Origin: DATJSJ01 sp035504175
GTDB taxonomy: Bacteria; Pseudomonadota; Alphaproteobacteria; Acetobacterales; Acetobacteraceae
DNA length: 55,137 bases
Assembly: GCA_035504175.1 (NCBI GenBank)
Contig: DATJSJ010000260.1
Coordinates: forward strand, 1-55,137
Direction of reading: 5' to 3'
The position numbers and the translations under genes are program-made. The notes below the pieces were generated by a model. That model was not told the origin of the DNA. It saw nothing but the letters and a program-made list of their open reading frames with translations, and searched no databases. Shown one piece after another: positions 8,441-16,481 of the stretch (the stretch's first letter is position 1; each line of letters begins with the position of its first letter).

Positions 8441-8893
8441 TCAGAGCCGCCCGCGGCGCTGCTCGTCGAGCACGACGCGCTCGGGGCGGAACGCCGCGCG
8501 AATGGCCGGCACCGCCTCGTACGGGTCGCAGGCGCCGCACATGAAGATGTCGATCGCGGCGAAGTCGCGTTCGGGCCAGGTGTGGATGGAGATGTGGCTC
8601 TCCGCCAGCACCAGCACGCCCGACACGCCGCCATTCGGCGTGAAGTGGTGGAAATGCCCGTGCAGGATCGTGGCGCCGGACGCGAGCGCGCCCTCACGCA
8701 GCGCCGCATCGATCGCGACCGGATCGTCGAGGTTTTTGGCCCCCCAGAGATCCACCAGCAGATGCATGCCGGCGAACTTCACGCCGTCTTTCTCGACGAA
8801 ATAGTCCTTGCGCTCTTCCGCGAAGGGAGCGGCGGGCGTCTGGTTCTCGCTCGGGATCTCCGAGACCATCCCCAGTTGAGCAAGTGCGTTCAT
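8441..8893 (-). CDS. speD: S-adenosylmethionine decarboxylase proenzyme (prokaryotic class)
   Basis: Makes decarboxylated SAM for SpeE. The 150-residue proenzyme cuts itself between Glu98 and Ser99 in LAESHISIHTWPE; Ser99 becomes the pyruvoyl cofactor. His104 and Cys119 (FMCGACDPY) are the expected processing and catalytic residues. An extension of about 38 residues precedes the conserved core (GMHLLVDLWG). ATG 8893 has GGGGGT a few nt upstream. It is transcribed before speE, and the two genes are presumably an operon. Confidence 0.93.
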   Translation of the reverse strand: MNALAQLGMVSEIPSENQTPAAPFAEERKDYFVEKDGVKFAGMHLLVDLWGAKNLDDPVAIDAALREGALASGATILHGHFHHFTPNGGVSGVLVLAESHISIHTWPERDFAAIDIFMCGACDPYEAVPAIRAAFRPERVVLDEQRRGRL

Positions 8894-9092
8894 CACGTAC
8901 CCCCAAACCAGCAGATGGCCTGTAGGGCGGACCTGCCCCCTTCGGCCAAGGCGCGGGAGATAGGGCCAAGGGGGGTGGGTTGCAAGCAATTTTGCCGTCC
9001 CGCCCGGCAGATTCGCGCATCCCTGGGGTGCAGCGAGGCGGCGCGGCGCGACCGGCAGGAAGCCGGCCGGCCGCGGGCCGGTCGGCGGCGGA

Positions 9093-12000
9093 TCAGCGCC
9101 CGCCGATCGACTGCAGCCCGGCGGGAAGTGCCCGTGCCAGCGCGACCTCCGCCGCGACCCGCGGCAGGTCGGCGGGCCCGGCGATCGGCGGCGACACCAG
9201 CAGGCGGAACAAGTCGGCGAGATGCGGATCGCTCATCCGCGGCGTTGCCTGCTCGCGCAACTGTTGCAGCTCCGGCGCGTCGCGTGCCGCGGAGGCCGCG
9301 GTGGCGAGGCGAAGCAGCACCTCCTGCTGCGCGTGGGTCAGCGTGCCGTCTGCCGGCACGCTGCGGGCGACGAGCGATTTCAGCGCCACCTCGGCGCCGG
9401 TCCAGTCCTTCGCCTCGGACAGCATGCGGGCGCGCAGATCGTCGGCCGCATCGGTGTCGAGTGTCGCCAGCAGCGCCGTTGCGCGCGCGGTGTCGCCGGT
9501 CGCCGCCAGTGCACGCGCCTGCAACAGGCCGCGTTCAGCCACCAGGGCGGGCGGCAACCCGTCCACCTCCGACCCGGTGAGGGCCGCGAGCGCCGCCGTC
9601 GGCTGATCGAGCTCGAGCCGCAGCCGGGCGAGCCGGGCGCCAAGCGTCGCCCGCGCGGTGCCGGTCGCACCAGCCAGCAGCTGCTGCACGACCGGCGCGG
9701 CACGATCCGGCAGGTCGAGCGCAATCAGCTTGTCGGCGAGCACCGGCGCGAGCGCCGTCCCCGCATCCGTCCCCGACAGCAGCGCGGCGTTCTCCGCCGC
9801 CAGCGAGACCAGCTCAAGCGGCGGCAGGCTCTGCGCGTGGCCGTCGCTGATCAGCGCGCGGAAGGTGTTGGCGGCGGCGGCGCGGATCGCGGCGCGATCC
9901 TGCGGCCAGATCGCGTCGGTCTCGCGCAGCAGCGCCAGCGCGCGGCGGTATTGCCCGGCCTCGGTGCGCAGCGCGGCGACGCGCAGGCGCAAGTCGAGTT
10001 CGCGCCCATCGCCGCGCCAGGCGAGGAACTGTTTCGCCAACGCGTCAGCCGCCGCCGCCGGCGTCAGACGATGCGCGGCGATGCGCAGCTCCACCGCCTC
10101 CGCCGCGGCGCGGGCATACAAAAGTCGGTCGCGACTTTTTGCCAGCGCGTCGAACACGGTCAGCGCCTGATCGGTGTCACCCTTGCCGGCGAGCAGCAGG
10201 CCGCGTGCATAGGCCAGCGTCGGATCATCGCGGCGGCTGTCGACCAGGCGCTGCGCCGCCGCGGCCTCGCCGCCCTCGGCCATGGTCTCGGCAGCGAGCG
10301 GCAACAGCCACGACCGCAGCGCCGTGGGGTAGGACAGGATCAGCTTCAGCGTCGAGGCAAACACCGGTGCGGCCGTCGGCGCACCCTCGTGCAGCATCGC
10401 CGCCCGCACCGCGCGCCAGAGTGCGATCTCGTCGGTCATCGGCACGTGCGGGTCGTCCAGCGCGGCGCTGTCCGCCACGCGACCGGCAACCAGGGCCGCG
10501 ACGGCGGAGAGTGCCCGGATCCGCGGGTCGGCAGCGGCGCGCGCATCCTGCTGCTCCGCCAGCGCCAGCACGCCCTGCGCCTCCGCGCCCATGCCGAGGG
10601 CGATCATGGTCTCGGCGACCCGCTCGCGTGGCGCGGTGCGGGATTGCGGCGGCGCGGTGGCTGCGGCGTCCGTCGCGTCCTGAAGCCGGTGCATCAGCGC
10701 GGCGATCGGCAGGTTCGGCAGGTCGAAGCTGCGCGTGAGCGTCGCCGCATCGGCCATCGACTGGGCTGCGCCCGACAGGGCCGACAGCGCCAGGGCGCCG
10801 CCCTGCTCCGCCAGCACGAAGCCCTGCTTGTCGGCACGCAGCATGATCCGGTCGGAGAGCGGCTCCACCAGCACGCCCTGCCAGGTGGCGGCCAGGGTGA
10901 AAACCGGGCTTCGCCGCCGCACCGCCATCCCGCCGTCGGCGCGCAACGTCGTGCCGACCAGGAGGGATTCCCCCGTCTGCGGATCGAGCACGGTAATGAC
11001 GCTGGCCGCGAAGGCGCTCGGCAGGCGCAGATGATCGCCCTCCGGGCGCAGCGGAATGGAGCGCGGCGCCGGCGGATCCGGCTGCGCAGTGACGACCCAG
11101 CCGAACCGGGCGTGGCGCAGGCGCAGCTCGTCACCTTGCGGCAGCTTCACGCGCAGCATAGTCCCCTGCGGCAGCAGCCGGACCTCGGCCGCGCGGAACA
11201 CCGGATCGGTGCGCAGGCTGGAGAGGTCGAGCGGGCGGCGCTCATCGAACACCGCGATCGCGATGCCGTCGCGCTGAAACGCCGCCGCGCCGGTCGTGGC
11301 GCCGAACGGCAGCAACATCGCGGCATTGCCCGGCCCTGCGGCATGCGCGAGCGGCACTGCGACCGAGCTGAGTGTCGACATCGCGGCAGGATCGGGCAGC
11401 TGCGTGGCGGCGATGTCCTCCACCGCTGGCGCAGCGGCCGGCGCCGGGGCTGGCGCCGGGGCAGGCAGCGCCGGGGCAGGCTGCACCGGCGCTGCGGCGG
11501 CCGGGGCAGCGGTCCCGGACGGACCCGGCGTCGCGGGCGGGACCGGCAACTTTGCGGTGGGGCTCGGCAGCGCCGGAGCGTCGGCCGTGCGGGACGAAGG
11601 CGGCGGTGCGGCGGCGCTCGGGTTGGACGGCGTGGCGACCGGCGGTGCGTGGGCCGCGCCCGGTTCGGGTGCCGGGAGATGCGTGCTGGCTGCGACCGAC
11701 GCGGCATTCCGATCCCCCGCCGGGTGGACGGTCGCAGGCGGCCGGGCCGGGCTGCCGGCCGACACGGTGGGATTTGCCGGCGGCGAGGCGACTGGCGGCG
11801 GCGGTTTGCGGGCCGCCGCCTCGGGTGCTGGCCGGGTCGCCGCGTCCTGGGCTGGCGCCGGCTCGGCGTTCAGCACGTCGAGGACCAGGCGGGACCCGAA
11901 GCGCATCTGGTGCAGCCGGGCCCCTTGCCGGATGACGATCTCGGCCTCCGCCGTGCCGCCGGTGATGGCGGCGACATTGCTCGGCAGGTAGCGCGGCTGC

Positions 12001-12212
12001 GTGACGTCGCCGGCGCCGGGAAGCTGCACGAGCACGTGGTCGCCGTCGCGATGCACGCTCGGGGAGACACCGGCGGGCAGGTCGAACACGATCCGGCCAT
12101 ATCCAGGATGATTGCCGACGCGGATGGCGATCGTGTCAGGGGCCGCGGCTGGAAGTGCCGCCAGGACGAGCGCGCCCATGGCCGTGCGGAGAAGCAGTCG
12201 CGTCACGCGCAT
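9093..12212 (-). CDS. Large secreted AMIN-like/TPR-like protein of the motility operon
   Basis: Protein of 1039 residues with a signal peptide (about 1-24, ending LPAAA). Residues 25-115 are a beta-rich segment (RIVFDLPAGV, MRFGSRLVLDVLN) that resembles an AMIN domain, a fold that binds the cell envelope. A Pro/Ala/Thr-rich linker follows to about 290, then another beta-rich part. From about 490 to the end come repeated Ala/Leu-rich helices that look like degenerate TPRs. It is the last gene of the fliL-fliM-motE-cheY-cheZ operon, and its ATG overlaps the cheZ stop by one base (TGATG). A role at the periplasmic face of the motor is inferred from position. No named family is certain. Confidence 0.65.
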   Translation of the reverse strand: MRVTRLLLRTAMGALVLAALPAAAPDTIAIRVGNHPGYGRIVFDLPAGVSPSVHRDGDHVLVQLPGAGDVTQPRYLPSNVAAITGGTAEAEIVIRQGARLHQMRFGSRLVLDVLNAEPAPAQDAATRPAPEAAARKPPPPVASPPANPTVSAGSPARPPATVHPAGDRNAASVAASTHLPAPEPGAAHAPPVATPSNPSAAAPPPSSRTADAPALPSPTAKLPVPPATPGPSGTAAPAAAAPVQPAPALPAPAPAPAPAAAPAVEDIAATQLPDPAAMSTLSSVAVPLAHAAGPGNAAMLLPFGATTGAAAFQRDGIAIAVFDERRPLDLSSLRTDPVFRAAEVRLLPQGTMLRVKLPQGDELRLRHARFGWVVTAQPDPPAPRSIPLRPEGDHLRLPSAFAASVITVLDPQTGESLLVGTTLRADGGMAVRRRSPVFTLAATWQGVLVEPLSDRIMLRADKQGFVLAEQGGALALSALSGAAQSMADAATLTRSFDLPNLPIAALMHRLQDATDAAATAPPQSRTAPRERVAETMIALGMGAEAQGVLALAEQQDARAAADPRIRALSAVAALVAGRVADSAALDDPHVPMTDEIALWRAVRAAMLHEGAPTAAPVFASTLKLILSYPTALRSWLLPLAAETMAEGGEAAAAQRLVDSRRDDPTLAYARGLLLAGKGDTDQALTVFDALAKSRDRLLYARAAAEAVELRIAAHRLTPAAAADALAKQFLAWRGDGRELDLRLRVAALRTEAGQYRRALALLRETDAIWPQDRAAIRAAAANTFRALISDGHAQSLPPLELVSLAAENAALLSGTDAGTALAPVLADKLIALDLPDRAAPVVQQLLAGATGTARATLGARLARLRLELDQPTAALAALTGSEVDGLPPALVAERGLLQARALAATGDTARATALLATLDTDAADDLRARMLSEAKDWTGAEVALKSLVARSVPADGTLTHAQQEVLLRLATAASAARDAPELQQLREQATPRMSDPHLADLFRLLVSPPIAGPADLPRVAAEVALARALPAGLQSIGGR

Positions 12213-12838
12213 CAGTCGAAACTCGCCAGCAGGCGGTCGATATCGGACTGGTCCATGGCATTGGCCGGAAGCTGCGGACCGTGCAGCAGCGCCGCCTCCG
12301 GGTGGAGCGGAGCCGCGTCAAACGGCTCGGGGCAACCGGGTTGCGGCCGGCCGAAGGTCGCCACGATCTGGGCCACCTTGGCGTCGATCGTCTTCAGCGT
12401 CGCGACGACCTTGGAGATGCGCTGACCGGTGATGTCCTGGAAGCTGCAGGCCTCGTAGATCCGGGTGGTCGCATCGGTGAGCAGCGTCGCCGGATCGCCG
12501 GCCAGGCTCGCGCCAAGCCCGTCCAGGGTCTCGCAACTCGACAGGATCGCGTCAGTCGCGGCGGCGGTGTGGCTGACGATGGCGTCGAGTTCGTCGGTCG
12601 CGGACGGGATATGGCTCTGGGTGATATCCTCCACCCTGAGCGCCGCGATCTCCGCCCGGGCGTTGGCGATCAGGCGGCCGAGCTTCTCGATCTCGGCCAG
12701 CAGGACCGTCGCCGTCCCGGCCAGCACATCGTCGGGACCTGCGCAATGGTCGGCGACGCCGCCACGGATCGGCGCGGGCGGCCGCCGGTCCGTCCGCGAT
12801 GCCGTCGACGACCAGGGCGCATCGGCGGCTTCAGGCAT
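12212..12838 (-). CDS. cheZ: Protein phosphatase CheZ
   Basis: Dephosphorylates CheY-P to end the switch signal at the motor. The protein has 208 residues. The catalytic helix is clear: IYEACSFQDITGQRISKVV with Asp135 and Gln139, equivalent to the acid and the Gln of E. coli CheZ in the same D-x3-Q spacing. The C-terminus QSDIDRLLASFD resembles the CheY-binding tail (QxDIDxLLxxF). The gene overlaps cheY by 8 nt, consistent with coupled expression of kinase target and phosphatase. Confidence 0.88.
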   Translation of the reverse strand: MPEAADAPWSSTASRTDRRPPAPIRGGVADHCAGPDDVLAGTATVLLAEIEKLGRLIANARAEIAALRVEDITQSHIPSATDELDAIVSHTAAATDAILSSCETLDGLGASLAGDPATLLTDATTRIYEACSFQDITGQRISKVVATLKTIDAKVAQIVATFGRPQPGCPEPFDAAPLHPEAALLHGPQLPANAMDQSDIDRLLASFD

Positions 12839-13217
12839 GACCGAGTACTTTCTCGATCTTGTCCTTCAGCGTCTCGGCGTTGAACGGCTTGACGATGTAG
12901 TTGGAGACCCCGGCCTGCTTGGCGGCGACCACGTTCTCCGTCTTGCTCTCGGCGGTGACCATGATGAAGGGCAGGTTCTTCAGCTTGGCGTCGTTGCGCA
13001 CCTCCTGCAGCAGTTGCAGGCCGGTCATCGGCGCCATGTTCCAGTCGCTGATCACCAGGCCGAAATTGCCCGCGCGCAGCTTGGACAGCGCTTCCGCGCC
13101 GTCGGTCGCCTCCTCGACATTGTTGAACTCGATCTGCTTCAGCAGATTTCGGATGATCCGCAGCATCGTCTTGTAATCGTCGACGATCAGCACGTTCATG
13201 GCCTTGTCGATCGGCAT
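12831..13217 (-). CDS. cheY: Chemotaxis response regulator CheY
   Basis: Single receiver domain of 128 residues that, when phosphorylated, binds FliM. Acidic pair Asp13-Asp14, phosphoacceptor Asp58 (VISDWNMAPMTG), switch Thr88 (MVTAES) and Lys110 (IVKPF) are all present. DWNMP-type sequence around the acceptor and high similarity to motor CheY distinguish it from other receivers. GAGGAG lies about 7 nt before ATG 13217. It is placed with cheZ and fliM, its expected partners. Confidence 0.92.
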   Translation of the reverse strand: MPIDKAMNVLIVDDYKTMLRIIRNLLKQIEFNNVEEATDGAEALSKLRAGNFGLVISDWNMAPMTGLQLLQEVRNDAKLKNLPFIMVTAESKTENVVAAKQAGVSNYIVKPFNAETLKDKIEKVLGHA

Positions 13218-13240
13218 GGCACTCCTCGTTGTGGCAGGGG

Positions 13241-14005
13241 TCAGCCGCCGCCAGCCGAAGCGGCAGGCGCCGGGGGCAGCGCGTTTTCGTGCAGGCGCAT
13301 TTGCGCGAGTTGGGCGGTGATGACGCGGGCGCGCTCGGGATCCATCGCCGCCAGCACCGCCGCGGCCTTGCGATCCTTCATCCGATCCAGCACCTGCAGC
13401 AGCACGTGCGGATCGAGCGCGTTGAAGATCGCGGCCGCGTCGCGCGGCTTCATGTCCTCATAGGTCTTGACCAGGCCGACCCAGTTCTCTTCTTCCCGCT
13501 GCTTGCGCGCGGCGTTGAGCGCCTCGAGCCGCTGCTGCAGCGCGGTGAGCTCCTGCACCCGCGAGGAAAGCTTCTTCTCGGCCGCCGACAGTACCGCCTC
13601 CCGCGTCGAGATCGCCCGCTCCCTCGCGTCGAGCTCGGAACGGCGGCGACGCAGATCCTGGAGCAGCGCCCGCTCGGAATCCGTGACCGGCGGTTCTGCC
13701 GCGCCGGCATCGGCATTGGGCGGCCTGGTTTCGCTGCACTTGACGGAACCCGGTTTGGCGGCCGCAGGCGCCGCCGGCGTCGACGCCGCGGCGAGATGGA
13801 TTGCGGGATCCGGATGCGGCGCCGGGTGGGCCACCGCCTCGGCAGCCCGCGCCGTATCCAGCACGGAGGCCTGAACGTTTCCCGGGTGCATGCCGCTCGA
13901 CGTGGCGGCGCGCACCAGTGCGACCGACTTGACGCCGAGCAGTGCGGTCAGGGCGAGGATCGTGAGCGGCAGCGCCCGTGGCGGGGGAATGCGCAGTGGC
14001 GGCAT
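13241..14005 (-). CDS. motE: Flagellar protein MotE (MgtE_N-fold, coiled coil)
   Basis: Membrane-anchored periplasmic protein of 254 residues. An N-terminal hydrophobic segment (about 12-30) is followed by a Pro/Ala linker, a coiled coil (about 107-170, heptad-rich from ERALLQDLRRRRSELDARER) and a C-terminal MgtE_N/FliG-like module containing YEDMKPRDAAAIFNALD and VLDRMKDRKAAAVLAAMD. In rhizobia MotE acts as a periplasmic chaperone of MotC; the role here is by analogy. It is separated by one base from the DUF6468 gene and by 23 nt from cheY. Confidence 0.75.
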   Translation of the reverse strand: MPPLRIPPPRALPLTILALTALLGVKSVALVRAATSSGMHPGNVQASVLDTARAAEAVAHPAPHPDPAIHLAAASTPAAPAAAKPGSVKCSETRPPNADAGAAEPPVTDSERALLQDLRRRRSELDARERAISTREAVLSAAEKKLSSRVQELTALQQRLEALNAARKQREEENWVGLVKTYEDMKPRDAAAIFNALDPHVLLQVLDRMKDRKAAAVLAAMDPERARVITAQLAQMRLHENALPPAPAASAGGG

Positions 14006-14006
14006 T

Positions 14007-14498
14007 TCAGCGCGCCATCCTGAGGGCGTTCATCAGGTCGCGCTCCGCCTGGCTGCGGGGCCGCGGCACCTCCGGTTCGGTGGCCGGACGGCGCGCCCGT
14101 TCCGCCGATCCCAGGCCGGCAGGTGCTTCCGCCTCGAAGCCGCGCCGGAACTCGGACAGCGACGGGTGCGGCTCCGGCAGAAACCGCGCGGCGCGTACCA
14201 GCTGGTCCATGCGGTCGGCGAGCTTCTCGCCGCGTTCGATCAGGAACAGCAGATCATCCTTGAGGCCGGTGCCAAGCTCGACCTGCCGGGCGATCTGCCG
14301 CCCGGCGCCATCGGCCGCGGCGCGCAGGCGCTCGACGCCCGCCTCCGCCTGGCGCGTCGCGCCATTGAACCCGGCAACCAGATCCTGCAACGCCGAGCGA
14401 TCGCGCTTCAGCACGCCGAGCGCCCGTTCCAGCCGCACGGCGTGGAACAGCGTCACCGCCAGCAGCCCGATCAGCACGATCTCCAGCGTCCATTCCAT
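14007..14498 (-). CDS. DUF6468-type membrane protein in the motility operon
   Basis: Protein of 163 residues with one N-terminal membrane helix (about 5-21) and a long helical part rich in Arg, Glu and Leu, such as VLKRDRSALQDLVAGFNG, likely forming a coiled coil. The C-terminal 50 residues are Pro/Arg-rich and probably disordered. It resembles DUF6468 proteins that accompany fliM and motE in alphaproteobacteria. It probably works at the flagellar base or motor, but the function is unknown. It lies between fliM (34 nt) and motE (1 nt). Confidence 0.65.
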   Translation of the reverse strand: MEWTLEIVLIGLLAVTLFHAVRLERALGVLKRDRSALQDLVAGFNGATRQAEAGVERLRAAADGAGRQIARQVELGTGLKDDLLFLIERGEKLADRMDQLVRAARFLPEPHPSLSEFRRGFEAEAPAGLGSAERARRPATEPEVPRPRSQAERDLMNALRMAR

Positions 14499-14532
14499 GG
14501 GGACATCCTGCGGCCAATGGGTTAGGGAAGTG

Positions 14533-15615
14533 TCAGCGCGGCTCGCCGGCCGGCCGCTGCAGCTCGCGTTCGATGCGCACCGCCATCCGGTTCTTGCGCC
14601 GGCCGACCCGGCCCTCGAACAGCGGCACGGCGCCGCAGCGAAGCTGCACCGGCGCGTCCGGCGTGGTGCCCAGCACGATGCGGTCGCCCGGGACGAGCGA
14701 CATGACGTCGGACAGCCGCATCACCTGCTCATCGAGCACCACGTCGAGATCGACCTCGGTGTTCCAGAGCTCCTCGGCGAGATGCGTCTCCCAGATCGAG
14801 TCGCGACCGAACTTCTCGCCCATGAACTGCTGCAGCAGCAGCTCGCGCACCGGCTCCAGCGTCGCGTAGGGCAGCAGCAGTTCCAGCCGGCCGCCGCGAT
14901 CCTCCATGTCGATCCTGAGCCGGGCCAGGACGGCGGCGTTCGACAGACGTGAAATCGTCGCGAAGCGCGGGTTGACCTCGAGCCGCTCGAAGCGGAACGT
15001 GACCGGGCAGAGCGGGTCGAAGCTCTGCGCCAGATCGGTCAGCACGACATGGATCAGCCGCTCGACCAGCGTGCGCTCGATCGTGGTGTAGGGCCGGCCC
15101 TCGATGCGCATCGCCGCGGTGCCGCGCCGGCCGCCGAGCAGGACGTCGACGATGGAGTAGATCATCGCCGAATCGACCACCATCAGCCCGTAATTGTCCC
15201 ACTCCTCCGCCTTGAACACCGCCAGCATCGCCGGCAGCGGGATGGAGTTGAGGTAGTCGCCGAAGCGCAGGCTCAGGATGTTGTCGATGCTGACTTCGAC
15301 ATTGTCGCTGGTGAAGTTGCGCAGGCTGGTCGACATGATGCGCACCAGCCGGTCGAACACGATCTCCAGCATCGGCAGGCGTTCATAGGACACCAGGCCG
15401 GAGCTGATGATCCGCTGCATGCCGGTGCGGTTGTCGCCGCCGCCCGGCCCGTCATCGAAGCCGAGCAGGCTGTCGATCTCGGCCTGGTTCAGGACCCGGG
15501 CGGTCTGCCCGCCCTCGCCTTCCCCGGCCGCGTCGTCGGTCGTGGCCGCGTCCTCGTCGTCGCCCGCCTCCGCGCCCCAGGCGGCGGCCAGCGCCTCGTT
15601 CGGATCGTCGCTCAC
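14533..15615 (-). CDS. fliM: Flagellar motor switch protein FliM
   Basis: C-ring protein that receives CheY-P and, with FliG and FliN, sets rotation direction. Translation from GTG 15615 gives 360 residues. An acidic N-terminal stretch leads to LNQAEIDSLLGFDD (the FliM start motif), then the CheC-like middle domain (RLPMLEIVFDRLVRIM, LLGGRRG) and a C-terminal SpoA domain (VMSLVPGDRIVLG, FEGRVGRRKNRMAVRI). The GTG start overlaps the fliL stop, as in other fliLM pairs. Confidence 0.93.
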   Translation of the reverse strand: MSDDPNEALAAAWGAEAGDDEDAATTDDAAGEGEGGQTARVLNQAEIDSLLGFDDGPGGGDNRTGMQRIISSGLVSYERLPMLEIVFDRLVRIMSTSLRNFTSDNVEVSIDNILSLRFGDYLNSIPLPAMLAVFKAEEWDNYGLMVVDSAMIYSIVDVLLGGRRGTAAMRIEGRPYTTIERTLVERLIHVVLTDLAQSFDPLCPVTFRFERLEVNPRFATISRLSNAAVLARLRIDMEDRGGRLELLLPYATLEPVRELLLQQFMGEKFGRDSIWETHLAEELWNTEVDLDVVLDEQVMRLSDVMSLVPGDRIVLGTTPDAPVQLRCGAVPLFEGRVGRRKNRMAVRIERELQRPAGEPR

Positions 15616-16124
15616 TGCACGATCATCTGCGTGAACAGCACGTCGAGGATGCGGGCAGGCGCCGCGGCGATGCTGGCCCGGTTGATCAGCTCCTCCCGCA
15701 GCCGGTAGGTGCCCATCGAGCCGCGCAGCTCTTGCGGGCGCATGTCGCGCAGATAGGTGGTGAACAGGTCCTGGATGCGCGGCATCGCCTTGAGCACGAG
15801 TTCCTTGTCCTTCGCCCCCTCGACTTCCAGCTTGGCCGAGAGCTTGACGAACGAGGGATTGCGCGGCGGCGTGTTGAGATTGGCGATGATGTCGGGCAGG
15901 TCGACATAGACCGCCGGCTTTTCCACGGCCGCCGCCACCGCCTTGGCGGCGTGCGCCGCGGCCGGATGCTTTCCGAGCATCCTCGGCAGAATGCCGCTGA
16001 ACCAGAGGCCGGCGCCGATCCCGGCCAGCAGCAGCGGCAAGGCAAGCAGCAGCATGCGCTTGCGGCCGCCACGCTTGGCCGGCTCGCCCTCCGCTTTCGG
16101 CGTCGTTTTGTCCGCCGCCGCCAT
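15612..16124 (-). CDS. fliL: Flagellar basal body-associated protein FliL
   Basis: Single-pass inner-membrane protein of 170 residues that surrounds the stator units. A basic N-terminus, one membrane helix (about 24-44, MLLLALPLLLAGIGAGLWFS) and a periplasmic domain with VYVDLPDIIANLNTPPRNPSFVK and LRGSMGTYRLREELINRA are seen. ATG 16124 is preceded by GAGGTGGG. It is the first gene of the seven-gene minus-strand motility operon, and a GTTAAC-type site lies about 86 nt upstream. Confidence 0.92.
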   Translation of the reverse strand: MAAADKTTPKAEGEPAKRGGRKRMLLLALPLLLAGIGAGLWFSGILPRMLGKHPAAAHAAKAVAAAVEKPAVYVDLPDIIANLNTPPRNPSFVKLSAKLEVEGAKDKELVLKAMPRIQDLFTTYLRDMRPQELRGSMGTYRLREELINRASIAAAPARILDVLFTQMIVQ

Positions 16125-16209
16125 CGCCCACCTCGCTTCGCCGCCGGTACGGCGCCCAGGCCCCGCCTGCCGCGCCCGCACCGACCCGGCCGCATGCTGG
16201 CTTGTGGCG

Positions 16210-16225
16210 GTTAACGAAGCCTTGC
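16210..16225 (-). promoter_or_regulatory. Possible CtrA box upstream of fliL
   Basis: On the minus strand the sequence is GCAA-N7-TTAAC, against the CtrA consensus TTAA-N7-TTAAC (two mismatches in the distal half). GTTAAC is rare in DNA this GC-rich, and it lies about 86 nt before the fliL start. In Caulobacter CtrA drives the fliLM operon. The call is tentative. Confidence 0.3.
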
Positions 16226-16349
16226 CCCGGGGATTGTCTGAGCGGATTGCCCGAGCGGGTTGCCTTGGCGGGTGGTCTGGACGGATTGCCGGAGCTGGTC
16301 GCCCGGCTGGGTCAGCCTGCGCCGTCCCGAGCCAGGAGGACGATCCGTG

Positions 16350-16368
16350 CCGGGCAGGATCTGCCCGG
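16350..16368. promoter_or_regulatory. Palindromic activator site upstream of flgF promoter (FlbD-like)
   Basis: CCGGGCAG-GAT-CTGCCCGG is a perfect 8-bp inverted repeat with a 3-nt centre, about 86-104 nt upstream of the predicted flgF start. The same core GGCAG-N3-CTGCC occurs upstream of the flgI promoter. This is where an RpoN activator such as FlbD would bind. Confidence 0.6.
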
Positions 16369-16427
16369 TCGGCGCCGCCGGACCGTGCCGCGCCGCGGAA
16401 TCGCCCGTTGCGATCGCACCGCCACGC

Positions 16428-16442
16428 TGGCACGCCTCTTGC
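16428..16442 (+). promoter_or_regulatory. Sigma-54 promoter of flgF operon
   Basis: TGGCACG-CCTC-TTGC fits the RpoN consensus with correct 12-nt spacing between the -24 G (16430) and the -12 C (16442). Transcription is predicted from about 16454, leaving a 28-nt leader before ATG 16482. Confidence 0.85.
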
Positions 16443-16481
16443 GGCAGGCGCGGCAGCATCACCGGCCGGACCGCCCCAGAC

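Larger units (their letters stand above)
16125..16481. other. Divergent fliL / flgF control region
   Basis: This 357-nt spacer carries control sites for both directions: a CtrA-like half-consensus (16210-16225), a perfect 8-bp palindrome (16350-16368) and a sigma-54 promoter (16428-16442). Short near-repeats containing GGATTG and GGTTGCC occur around 16232-16300. No gene was recognised. Confidence 0.7.

Noticed and set aside
9222..12425. Long plus-strand open frame opposite the AMIN/TPR-like gene
   Set aside because: Its composition is strongly Arg/Gln/Gly with no signal peptide or motif, and it crosses into cheZ. The minus-strand reading has a signal peptide, domain order and operon overlap.
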